DNA of 18,210 nt, from the NCBI GenBank assembly GCA_002361935.1, contig DESD01000027.1:1-18210 (forward strand). Direction: 5' to 3'. Positions 1 through 7,905 of this stretch are shown here, in pieces. The position numbers and the translations under genes are program-made. The notes below the pieces were generated by a model. It did no database searches. It was not told the origin of the DNA and was given only the letters and a program-made list of their open reading frames with translations. The DNA comes from Ruminococcaceae bacterium UBA3323 (lineage in GTDB: Bacteria > Bacillota > Clostridia > Oscillospirales > Acutalibacteraceae). How positions within the stretch are numbered: the first letter of the stretch is position 1; each line of letters starts with the position of its first letter.

Positions 1-14
1 TATGCCTTGGGTAT

Positions 15-20
15 TATAAT
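15..20 (+). promoter_or_regulatory. Possible -10 box of the ABC/Trk operon
   Basis: TATAAT lies at 15-20, about 35 bases before the first start codon. The matching -35 box would fall before the window, so the promoter cannot be confirmed. The rest of 1-54 is AT-rich with no recognisable gene end. Confidence 0.3.
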
Positions 21-54
21 CTTATAAATAATAATTTAAGTTTTAGGTATTTAT

Positions 55-1779
55 ATGAAAAAGCTGCTTATTTATTTAAAAGATTATAAAAAAGAAAGCT
101 TCTTTGCGCCTCTCTTTAAAATGCTGGAAGCTATATTTGAATTAATTGTTCCTCTTGTTGTTGCATCCATTATTGACGATGGAATTTTAAACGGGGATAT
201 AAAGTTTATTGTTTCCCGTTCGGCAGTTCTTGTTGCTCTGGCAGTTATCGGCATGGTTGCGGCAATAACAGCACAGTATTTTGCAGCGAAAGCTGCAACC
301 GGATTCGGTAAAGAGCTTCGCCATGCTTTGTTTGATAAAATTGAATCTCTCTCTTTTTCGGAAATTGACAGTGTGGGTACATCCAGTCTTATTACAAGAT
401 TAACTACGGATTCAAATCAGGTTCAGAATGGTGTAAATTTAGTTTTAAGATTATTTTTAAGAAGTCCTTTCATTGTTTTCGGTGCAATGATTATGGCATT
501 TACGGTTGATGTAAAATGCGCTTTGATTTTTGTTGGGGTTATTCCTGTTCTTTCAATCGTTGTTTTCGGAATCATGGCTTATACCATTCCGAAATATAAA
601 CAGGTTCAGAACAATCTTGACAGTATAACGCTGAAAACAAGGGAAAATCTCAGTGGTGCAAGAGTTATCAGGGCATTCACACAGGAAGAAAACGAAATTT
701 TTGATTTTACGGATAAAAATAAAGCTTTAACACATCTTCAGAAGGGCGTTGGCAGAATATCTGCCTTAATGAATCCTGTTACGTATGTTATTATAAATCT
801 TGCTGTCATCGCTTTGATTTACAGCGGCGCTGTTCAGGTTAATATCGGCAATCTCTCACAGGGCGAGGTTGTGGCACTTTATAATTATATGAGTCAGATA
901 CTTGTTGAACTGATTAAGCTTGCAAATCTGATCATTACAGTTACAAAGGCGCTTGCCTGCGCTTCCAGAATTGAAAATGTTTTAAGCCTTGAAAACTCCC
1001 TGGAGCATAATGATAACGGAAAATATCAATCCTCAAATGCGGTTGATTTTGATAATGTTTCATTAAAATACAAAGGCGCTTCTGAAAATTCACTTGATCA
1101 TATTTCTTTCAGTGCCGAAAAGGGGAGCGTAATAGGTGTTATAGGCGGAACAGGCAGCGGCAAAACCAGTCTTGTTTCTTTGATTCCTCATTTTTATGAT
1201 GCCACAGGCGGAAATGTTCTTGTTGACGGAATGGATGTTAAATCCTACTCTGATGATGATTTAAGACAGAAAATCGGTTTTGCTCTTCAAAAGGCAGCTT
1301 TATTTAAGGGCACGGTTCGTGAAAATCTTAAATGGGGGCGTGAGGATGCAACGGATGAGGAAATGCTTTCTGCGCTTAAAGCCGCACAGGTGCTTGATAC
1401 AGTTATGGAAAAAGGCGGTCTGGATGCTGAAATAGAACAGAACGGTTCGAATTTATCGGGCGGTCAGAAACAAAGGCTTTCCGTTGCAAGAGCACTTGTG
1501 AGAAAGCCGGAAATACTTATTCTGGACGATAGCTCCTCTGCACTTGATTATGCAACGGAAGCAGCTATGCGAAAAGAAATATTAAATCTGGATTATCATC
1601 TCACAGTGTTTATCGTCAGCCAGCGCGCTTCTTCGGTAATGGGCGCTGATAAAATCATAGTTCTTGATGATGGTTCTGTTTGCGGAATCGGAAGCCACAA
1701 TCAGCTTCTTGAACAATGTGATGTTTATAAAGAAATCTATGCTTCTCAATTCGGAGAGGAGGATAGCAATGAAGAATAA
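55..1779 (+). CDS. ABC exporter half-transporter, degenerate-site subunit of a heterodimer
   Basis: This is a 574-residue fused membrane/ATPase half-transporter of the multidrug type (BmrC/LmrC/TM287-like). Residues 1-300 or so form the six-helix exporter domain and the rest is the nucleotide-binding domain. Walker A is GGTGSGKTS (364-372) and the signature LSGGQKQRL (467-475) is intact. The Walker B end reads LDD (D492 where the catalytic Glu normally sits), and the switch residue is Gln523 (VSQR) instead of His. This is the known pattern of the non-catalytic site in heterodimeric exporters. The ATG follows a weak SD (AGG, 45-47). The gene overlaps the next one by 11 bases, typical of translationally coupled partners. 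The exported substrate cannot be read from the sequence; drugs, lipids or peptides are all possible. Confidence 0.93.
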   Translation: MKKLLIYLKDYKKESFFAPLFKMLEAIFELIVPLVVASIIDDGILNGDIKFIVSRSAVLVALAVIGMVAAITAQYFAAKAATGFGKELRHALFDKIESLSFSEIDSVGTSSLITRLTTDSNQVQNGVNLVLRLFLRSPFIVFGAMIMAFTVDVKCALIFVGVIPVLSIVVFGIMAYTIPKYKQVQNNLDSITLKTRENLSGARVIRAFTQEENEIFDFTDKNKALTHLQKGVGRISALMNPVTYVIINLAVIALIYSGAVQVNIGNLSQGEVVALYNYMSQILVELIKLANLIITVTKALACASRIENVLSLENSLEHNDNGKYQSSNAVDFDNVSLKYKGASENSLDHISFSAEKGSVIGVIGGTGSGKTSLVSLIPHFYDATGGNVLVDGMDVKSYSDDDLRQKIGFALQKAALFKGTVRENLKWGREDATDEEMLSALKAAQVLDTVMEKGGLDAEIEQNGSNLSGGQKQRLSVARALVRKPEILILDDSSSALDYATEAAMRKEILNLDYHLTVFIVSQRASSVMGADKIIVLDDGSVCGIGSHNQLLEQCDVYKEIYASQFGEEDSNEE

Positions 1780-3526
1780 ATCCGTTCTTAAAAAAGTTTT
1801 ATCTTATATCGGCAAATATAAGTATGTTCTTTTTATTTCTCTGCTGTTTGCCGTTTTGTCTGTTGCATTAACACTTTATGTACCTGTTCTTGTCGGCAAT
1901 GCCATTGATTGTATTATCGGAAAGGGGAAAGTAGATTTTGATTCCATTGTTGAAATTTTGCTTAAAATACTGATAATTGTTGCAGTAACGGGGCTTTTGC
2001 AATGGATTATGAATGTTTGCAATAACAGAATTACATTTAATGTAGTTCGTGATATGCGAAACAGAGCATTCAGAAAAATTGAGGTTTTGCCGTTCAGTTA
2101 TCTTGATTCTCATGCACAGGGTGATACGGTAAGTAAAGTTATTACGGATGCCGATCAGCTTGCAGACGGTCTTTTAATGGGCTTTACCCAGCTGTTTACA
2201 GGTGTGGCTACCATTATAGGCACGCTTATATTTATGATTTCAATAAATTTCTGGATAACGCTTGTTGTGGTGGTTTTAACGCCTCTGTCTTTCCTTATTG
2301 CACGCTTTATTGCCAGGAAAACATATTCTATGTTTAAGCTTCAAAGTGAAACAAGAGGAGAGCAGACAGCTTTTATAGACGAAATGGTTTCCAACCAAAA
2401 GGTTATTGAAGCGTACAGTCATAAAAAGCAGAATATGATAAAATTTGATGAAATCAATGAAAGGCTGCGTAAATATTCTCTTCGTGCAACCTTTTATTCT
2501 TCCATTACGAATCCGGCAACAAGATTTGTTAACAGTATTGTTTATGCTGCCGTTGCGCTTTTCGGCGCAATATTAGCTGTTTCGGGCAGCGGAATCGGAA
2601 GCGGAATTACGGTTGGTGTGCTTGCATCTTTTCTTGCTTATGCAAATCAGTATACAAAGCCCTTTAATGAAATCAGCGGTGTTGTTACCGAGCTTCAGAA
2701 CGCTTTTGCGTGTGCAGGCAGACTGATTGAACTTATCGAAGAGAAAGAGGTTGCTTCTGATACTGAAGATAAAGCAGTTCTTGAAAATGTTAAGGGTAAT
2801 ATTGTTCTTGAGAAGGTTTCCTTTGGATATTCAGAGGATAAAACACTCATTCATGATTTGTCACTTGAGGTTAAAGAGGGTATGAGAGTTGCAATCGTCG
2901 GTCCTACGGGCTGCGGCAAAACTACTCTTATCAATCTGTTAATGAAATTTTATGATATTAAGGGTGGTTCAATTTCCATAGACAGTATTGATTACAGCAG
3001 GATCAATGTTAAATCTTTAAGATCCGGCTTTGGTATGGTGCTGCAGGATACATGGCTTAAAAGCGGAACAATCCTTGAAAATATCTGTATGGGTAAGCCC
3101 GAGGCTTCACTTGAGGAAGCTGTTGAAGCTGCAAAAAAGGCACATGCGCATTCATTTATAAAAAGGCTTCCGGATGGTTATCATACAATGATTGGCTCTG
3201 ACGGAGGCAATCTTTCGCAGGGGCAGAAGCAGCTGCTCTGCATTACAAGATTAATGCTTGTTAATCCGCCCATGCTTATTCTTGATGAAGCAACTTCAAG
3301 TATTGATACAAGAACGGAAATCAGAATTCAAAAGGCGTTCAATACTTTAATGCAGAATAAAACAACCTTTATTGTTGCACACAGGCTTTCAACTATTAAA
3401 AATGCAGATTTAATTCTGGTTATGAATAACGGTTCGGTAGTTGAAATGGGAACACATAGAAAGCTGCTTGATAAAAAAGGGTTTTATTATAATCTATATA
3501 ACAGTCAGTACAGTGGATTAAAATAA
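1769..3526 (+). CDS. ABC exporter half-transporter, catalytic-site subunit of a heterodimer
   Basis: This 585-residue partner of the preceding gene has an exporter membrane domain (about 1-310) and an ATPase domain. Walker A is GPTGCGKTT (378-386), Walker B is LILDEATSS with the catalytic Glu at 507, and the switch His is at 538 (VAHR). The signature is LSQGQKQ (482-488) instead of LSGGQ. The canonical Glu and His here, together with LSGGQ in the first subunit, make the working ATP site. LSQGQ here faces the degenerate site of subunit one. An in-frame ATG at 1664 would lengthen the protein, but 1769 is preferred: it has a GAGAGGAGGA SD a few bases upstream, and the longer version adds 35 residues with no family match. 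TrkA follows after 15 bases. Confidence 0.93.
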   Translation: MKNKSVLKKVLSYIGKYKYVLFISLLFAVLSVALTLYVPVLVGNAIDCIIGKGKVDFDSIVEILLKILIIVAVTGLLQWIMNVCNNRITFNVVRDMRNRAFRKIEVLPFSYLDSHAQGDTVSKVITDADQLADGLLMGFTQLFTGVATIIGTLIFMISINFWITLVVVVLTPLSFLIARFIARKTYSMFKLQSETRGEQTAFIDEMVSNQKVIEAYSHKKQNMIKFDEINERLRKYSLRATFYSSITNPATRFVNSIVYAAVALFGAILAVSGSGIGSGITVGVLASFLAYANQYTKPFNEISGVVTELQNAFACAGRLIELIEEKEVASDTEDKAVLENVKGNIVLEKVSFGYSEDKTLIHDLSLEVKEGMRVAIVGPTGCGKTTLINLLMKFYDIKGGSISIDSIDYSRINVKSLRSGFGMVLQDTWLKSGTILENICMGKPEASLEEAVEAAKKAHAHSFIKRLPDGYHTMIGSDGGNLSQGQKQLLCITRLMLVNPPMLILDEATSSIDTRTEIRIQKAFNTLMQNKTTFIVAHRLSTIKNADLILVMNNGSVVEMGTHRKLLDKKGFYYNLYNSQYSGLK

Positions 3527-3544
3527 CGGAGGATATGAATTTTG
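3527..3544 (+). promoter_or_regulatory. Strong SD that fixes the TTG start of trkA
   Basis: GGAGGA at 3528-3533 sits 8 bases before TTG at 3542. The nearby ATGs at 3535 and 3546 are out of frame with the TrkA reading frame. The first residues after TTG (DVIIVGCGKLG) are the expected first beta strand, so the TTG start is well supported. Confidence 0.75.
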
Positions 3545-4903
3545 GATGTTATTATTGTTGGCTGCGGCAAGCTCGGAAGCTGCCTTGCAAAAAATCTTTC
3601 TGAAGAAAATCATGATATAACTGTTTTTGATAAGAATGAAGACCTTGTAAACAGTATTGTTGATAAATATGATGTTCAGGGCTACGTCGGCGGTGCTACA
3701 ATCAAAAAAAACCTTGAAGAAGTCGGGGCAAAAAAGGCCGATCTTCTGATTGCAACAACTGCATCGGATGAAAACAATATTCTTTCATGCTTTATTGCGC
3801 ACAGAATGGGAACAAAGCATACAATAGCCAGGGTCAGAAATCCCGAGTATATTAAACAGATTAATTTCATGAGAAGTGAGCTTGGAATTTCACTTTTGAT
3901 CAATCCTGATTTTTCGGCAGCTCTTGAAATTATGAGAATGATTCAGTTTCCGAGTGCAATGAATGTTGAATCTTTTGCGGACGGGCTTGTTGATTTAGCT
4001 GAAGTTAAGATTTCTTCTTCCAGCCCCATTGCCAACAGCAAGGTTGGCAATATATCCTCAAAATTCAAAAACGGAATGATTATCTGCGCCGTTGCAAGAG
4101 GTAATGATGTTTATATTCCGAATGGTGATTTTGAAATTCAGGAGAAGGATAAAATTTATATCACAGGGCACCATAAGTATCTTGCCTCCATCATAAATCA
4201 GTTAAATCCCGCAAAAAAGTTTGATAACATTAAAAATATAATGATTATCGGCGGTTCCAGAATTGCGTTTTATCTTGCCGGAATGCTTGAAGGGCAAAGT
4301 AAAAATGTTATTCTGGTTGAAAAGGATCTTGATAGGTGTGAACAGCTTTCCGATTTGCTTGATAAAACTACTGTAATCTGCGGCGATGCCAATGAATACG
4401 ATTTTATGAAGGAAGAAGGCATTGAAAATATGGATGCCGTTGTTACGCTTACCAATAATGATGAGCTGAATATTATGTTTACTGCTTTTTCCGAAGCGTG
4501 CAATGTTCCAAAGAATATAACAAAAATTAATAATCCCAATCTTTCTATTCTGCTTGATAAATTCTCGTCAGACAGCTTTATTAATGTAACAGACATTGCA
4601 AGCGATACCATTACACATTATGTAAGGTCAAAAAAGCATGTTGGTTCAGGCGAAATGAAAAGACTTTATAAGCTTGTCGGCGGTAAGGTTGAGGCAGCGG
4701 AATTTGTTGTAGATGTTAAAACAAGGCATGTTGGCAAAATGCTTAGTGATATCAGCTTTAAGCATAATGTTCTCATAGCTTCAATAAGCCGTAAAGGAAA
4801 AATAATTTTTCCCAAGGGTGATGACACCATTGAAATCGGCGACAGGCTGATTGTTGTTACAAAGGAACGTAAAATCGAGAAGATTAATGATATCTTTGAT
4901 TAA
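3542..4903 (+). CDS. trkA: TrkA, two-domain regulatory subunit of a K+ uptake system
   Basis: This cytoplasmic RCK protein binds nucleotides and gates a TrkH-type K+ channel; the adjacent TrkH is the obvious partner. At 453 residues it has the full-length, duplicated TrkA form. TrkA_N1 (about 1-125) has GCGKLG at 7-12 and the acidic D of VFDK at the end of strand two. TrkA_C1 covers about 140-220. TrkA_N2 starts near 231 and TrkA_C2 covers about 370-453. The second dinucleotide motif is degenerate (GGSRIA, 237-242, lacking the third Gly), so the halves probably bind nucleotide differently. Translation starts at TTG. The gene lies 15 bases after the ABC pair and 27 before trkH, consistent with one operon. 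Confidence 0.93.
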   Translation: MDVIIVGCGKLGSCLAKNLSEENHDITVFDKNEDLVNSIVDKYDVQGYVGGATIKKNLEEVGAKKADLLIATTASDENNILSCFIAHRMGTKHTIARVRNPEYIKQINFMRSELGISLLINPDFSAALEIMRMIQFPSAMNVESFADGLVDLAEVKISSSSPIANSKVGNISSKFKNGMIICAVARGNDVYIPNGDFEIQEKDKIYITGHHKYLASIINQLNPAKKFDNIKNIMIIGGSRIAFYLAGMLEGQSKNVILVEKDLDRCEQLSDLLDKTTVICGDANEYDFMKEEGIENMDAVVTLTNNDELNIMFTAFSEACNVPKNITKINNPNLSILLDKFSSDSFINVTDIASDTITHYVRSKKHVGSGEMKRLYKLVGGKVEAAEFVVDVKTRHVGKMLSDISFKHNVLIASISRKGKIIFPKGDDTIEIGDRLIVVTKERKIEKINDIFD

Positions 4904-4930
4904 AAAAACAAAGGAATTTTAAGGTGTGTT

Positions 4931-6373
4931 ATGAATTACAGGGCAGTAACATATGTGCTTGGTAAAATTTTTATAGTTATCGGGGCTCTTATGCTTCTTC
5001 CGATTACTGTATCTTTATATTACAGTGAAAACTTAACGGTTGCTTTTTTAGTTCCCGGAATGCTTTTAATTTTTATGGGAATTCTTCTTGTAGCATTTAA
5101 GCCGGAAAAACGATCCATTTATACGAAAGAGGGCTTGGTAATCTGTGGCTTTTCGTGGATTATTATGTCTGTTTTCGGAGCATTGCCGTTTGTTATAAGT
5201 GATACGATTCCTGCGTTTGTTGATGCATTCTTTGAAACCTGCTCTGGATTCTCAACAACAGGTGCTACTGTTTTAACGGATATCGAGGCTCTTCCGAAGT
5301 CGGTTTTATTCTGGCGCTCTTTTACCCACTGGATCGGCGGTATGGGAATTCTGTCCTTTATGATTGCAATTATTCCCAAAAGCGAAAGCCATTCTATGTA
5401 CCTGATGAAAGCTGAAGTTCCCGGTCCAAAGGCAGGTAAGGTTGTTTCTAAAATTCAGGAAAGCGCAAGAATATTGTACATAATATATTGTGTATTGACG
5501 CTTATTGAAATATTTATTCTTTATATTTTTACAGATATGAGATTTTTTGATGCGGTTACAACTTCGTTTTCAACTGCAGGCACGGGTGGCTTTTCAGTAT
5601 TGAATAATTCAATACTTGGCTACAACAGTGCTTTGACAGAATGGATTATAATTGTATTTATGTTCCTTTTCGGTGTTAATTTTAATTTGTACTTTTATAT
5701 TTTGATACGAAGATTTTCAAGTGCATTTAAAAATGAAGAATTCTGGACATATGTTGCTGTTAACTTGAGTGCCATTACTCTTATAACGATTGATATAGCT
5801 GACAACTATGCCAGAATAACCGATGCTCTCCGTGATGCGGCATTTAATGTAAATTCCATAATGAGCACAACAGGTTTTTGTACGGTTGATTTTGATAAAT
5901 GGAATACATTCAGTAAAACTATAATTATATGTCTGATGTTTATAGGTGCCAGTGTTTCCTCTACCGGCGGCGGTATGAAGGTAACAAGAATTATTCTTTA
6001 TTTCAAGGAAATGCACGCTGATATAAAAAAGGCATTGAAGCCTAATGCTATCACAAAAATTAAAATGAATGGGAACGTTATTGAGAAGAAAATAATACAG
6101 GGGTCCAATTCATATCTTATTGTATATTTTGGTATTTTATTTGTTTCTATATTACTGATTTCTTTGAATGGATTTGATTTAGTTACAACCGCAACATCTG
6201 TTATTTCCTGCATTAATAATGTCGGTCCCGGACTAGGTATTGTTGGTCCAACAGGAAATTATGCTTCATTTTCTGTTTTATCAAAGTTGGTTTTTTGTTT
6301 TGATATGCTGGCAGGCAGGCTTGAATTGTTTCCGATTTTGATTTTATTTGCACCAAGAACCTACAAAAAATAA
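4931..6373 (+). CDS. trkH: TrkH-family K+ uptake channel subunit
   Basis: This 480-residue membrane protein of the TrkH/TrkG/KtrB superfamily carries K+ through four fused M1-P-M2 units. All four pore-loop filters can be seen: GFSTTGATV (first filter, about 106-114), FSTAGTGGFS, MSTTGFCTVD and INNVGPGLG. The loop that gates the pore shows SSTGGGMKVTR. The Asn-Val-Gly-Pro-Gly fourth filter and the C-terminal LELFPILILFAPRT stretch are the TrkH form and differ from the KtrB form. The protein appears complete. An AAGGTG SD (4921-4926) lies close to the ATG. With the preceding TrkA it should form one uptake system; whether H+ or Na+ is coupled cannot be told. Confidence 0.94.
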   Translation: MNYRAVTYVLGKIFIVIGALMLLPITVSLYYSENLTVAFLVPGMLLIFMGILLVAFKPEKRSIYTKEGLVICGFSWIIMSVFGALPFVISDTIPAFVDAFFETCSGFSTTGATVLTDIEALPKSVLFWRSFTHWIGGMGILSFMIAIIPKSESHSMYLMKAEVPGPKAGKVVSKIQESARILYIIYCVLTLIEIFILYIFTDMRFFDAVTTSFSTAGTGGFSVLNNSILGYNSALTEWIIIVFMFLFGVNFNLYFYILIRRFSSAFKNEEFWTYVAVNLSAITLITIDIADNYARITDALRDAAFNVNSIMSTTGFCTVDFDKWNTFSKTIIICLMFIGASVSSTGGGMKVTRIILYFKEMHADIKKALKPNAITKIKMNGNVIEKKIIQGSNSYLIVYFGILFVSILLISLNGFDLVTTATSVISCINNVGPGLGIVGPTGNYASFSVLSKLVFCFDMLAGRLELFPILILFAPRTYKK

Positions 6374-6393
6374 ATTTGCAGGAGTTTTGTTTT

Positions 6394-7785
6394 ATGGAAA
6401 AAATTCAAAAGGTTCTAGAAAGTATTGATAGTGTTGTATGGGGTCCTGTTACTCTTTTTCTGCTTGTAGGTACAGGCATTTATCTTACATTTAGATTAAG
6501 ATTTGTGCCATGGAAGATGCTTCCGAAATCATTAAAGGCAGTTGTAAGCTCCGAGGCAAGAAAAGCAAGCAAAGATACAGGCGGCATTTCTCCGTTTTCT
6601 GCTTTGATGACGGCTCTTGCCGGAACAATAGGCACCGGAAATATTGTTGGTGTTGCAACAGCTATGGTAACAGGTGGTCCCGGTGCCCTGGTTTGGATGT
6701 GGATTGCTGCCGCTTTCGGTATTTCAACGAAATATGCTGAATGTGCATTAGCTGTTAAGTACCGTTCAAAAAATGTTAACGGTGAATTTGTCGGCGGGCC
6801 TATGTACACAATCAAAAATGCATTCAAGCATAAAAAAATTGCAATATTTTTGGCAGGTGCTTTTGCTGTATTTACTATATTTGCTTCTTTCGGAATCGGA
6901 AATTTATCACAGGCAAATTCAATTTCCGAGTCCGTACATAATACCTTCTCCGTACCAACGTGGGTTTCGGGTATTGTACTTGCAGTTTTAACAGGAATTG
7001 TAGTTTTTGGCGGTATAAAATCCATAGCCAGGGTTTCTTCTGTTCTCGTTCCGATTATGGCCGTTTTTTATATTATTTCGGGAATTATTGTTATTGCGGT
7101 TAATTACAAAAACCTTCCATCCGGTGTGGCAACAATTTTTTCAATGGCTTTTGGCGGAAAGGCAGTCGGCGGAGGCGTGGCAGGGGCTTTAACGGCATCT
7201 GTTATGAACAGTATCAGATACGGTGTTTCCAGAGGTGTTTTTTCAAATGAAGCAGGTTTGGGATCTGCTGCTATTTCAGCTTCCTCCGTTTCAACCGATG
7301 AGCATGTTTCTCAGGGCTTTATCAGTATGTGCGGCACATTTATTGATACAATAATTGTTTGCACGATTACCGGACTTGCAATTGCTTCATCCGGTGTTCT
7401 CGGTTCACTTGATGCTGACGGACGGTATATACAGGGCGCTAACTTAACGATTGCTGCTTTTTCCTCTGTGCTTGGTAAGGCAGGAGCAGTTATTATTACA
7501 CTCGGAATTCTGATGTTTGCATTTTCTACTATACTTGGTTGGGAGTATCAAGGTGAAAAGGCGCTTGAATATCTTTTTAAAAAGCCGATTGTGTGCTGCA
7601 TATACAGAATTGTCTTTTCAATTTTTGTTTTTATCGGTTCAACCGTTGCACTTGATATTGCTTGGTCCTTCAGCGATATTGCAAATGGTTTGATGGCAGT
7701 TCCAAACCTTATTTCCTTGATTGTTCTTTCAAAAGTGCTTGCTAAAGATACAAATGAGTATTTAATTAAGAAAATTCACCATTAA
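6394..7785 (+). CDS. Sodium:alanine/glycine symporter, AGCS family
   Basis: This 463-residue polytopic membrane carrier of the AGCS family (AlsT/DagA/AgcS) imports alanine or glycine with Na+. The family signature is clear: GTIGTGNIVGVATAMVTGGP followed by GALVWMWIAAAFG, then GGPMYTI, and later GVFSNEAGLGSAAISAS. An in-frame TTG at 6376 is possible, but ATG 6394 is chosen because AGGAG (6380-6384) stands 9 bases before it and the family begins close to MEKIQ. The gene begins 20 bases after trkH, so it probably shares that transcript. No clear terminator follows it; the next features are promoters for ktrB. The exact amino acid substrate is inferred from the family. Confidence 0.93.
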   Translation: MEKIQKVLESIDSVVWGPVTLFLLVGTGIYLTFRLRFVPWKMLPKSLKAVVSSEARKASKDTGGISPFSALMTALAGTIGTGNIVGVATAMVTGGPGALVWMWIAAAFGISTKYAECALAVKYRSKNVNGEFVGGPMYTIKNAFKHKKIAIFLAGAFAVFTIFASFGIGNLSQANSISESVHNTFSVPTWVSGIVLAVLTGIVVFGGIKSIARVSSVLVPIMAVFYIISGIIVIAVNYKNLPSGVATIFSMAFGGKAVGGGVAGALTASVMNSIRYGVSRGVFSNEAGLGSAAISASSVSTDEHVSQGFISMCGTFIDTIIVCTITGLAIASSGVLGSLDADGRYIQGANLTIAAFSSVLGKAGAVIITLGILMFAFSTILGWEYQGEKALEYLFKKPIVCCIYRIVFSIFVFIGSTVALDIAWSFSDIANGLMAVPNLISLIVLSKVLAKDTNEYLIKKIHH

Positions 7786-7797
7786 AAGAGATTTATG

Positions 7798-7838
7798 TGC
7801 TATAATATATTGACAATTGATTTGAAAATATTTATAAT
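7798..7838 (+). promoter_or_regulatory. Promoters of ktrBA: extended -10 and a perfect TTGACA/TATAAT pair
   Basis: TTGACA (7810-7815) and TATAAT (7833-7838) are separated by exactly 17 bases, a full consensus sigma-A promoter. It should start near 7845 and leave a leader of about 60 bases. Just upstream, TGCTATAAT (7798-7806) is an extended -10 box without a good -35 and may be a second, weaker start. The ktrBA pair can therefore be expressed apart from the upstream operon. Confidence 0.8.
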
Positions 7839-7867
7839 TTTTGTTATTTATTAGTGCATACAAATTA

Positions 7868-7905
7868 AGAAAGGCAGTCCGAATTTTTTTCGTTCTGAGA
7901 TTAAA
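7868..7905 (+). promoter_or_regulatory. ktrB leader: distant SD, small hairpin, weak local SD
   Basis: The start codon at 7906 has only a weak SD nearby (GAG, 7897-7899). A better one, AGAAAGG, lies at 7868-7874, too far for normal use. Between them CAG/CTG (7875-7877/7895-7897) and CGAA/TTCG (7880-7883/7889-7892) can pair around a T5 loop. Folding would put AGAAAGG 8 bases from the ATG. The stem is short, so this is a suggestion only. Confidence 0.35.

Noticed and set aside
1664..1768. Upstream in-frame ATG extending the second ABC subunit by 35 residues
   Set aside because: It overlaps the end of the first subunit, has no SD and adds sequence unlike the family N-terminus. ATG 1769 has a strong SD.
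6480..7025. Open frame of 181 codons on the minus strand within the AGCS symporter gene
   Set aside because: It is antisense to a well-supported membrane carrier, with Pro/Ala/Ile-rich low-information sequence and no SD.
7839..7905. c-di-AMP (ydaO) or other riboswitch before ktrB
   Set aside because: The leader is only about 60 bases and lacks the multi-helix core of that class.
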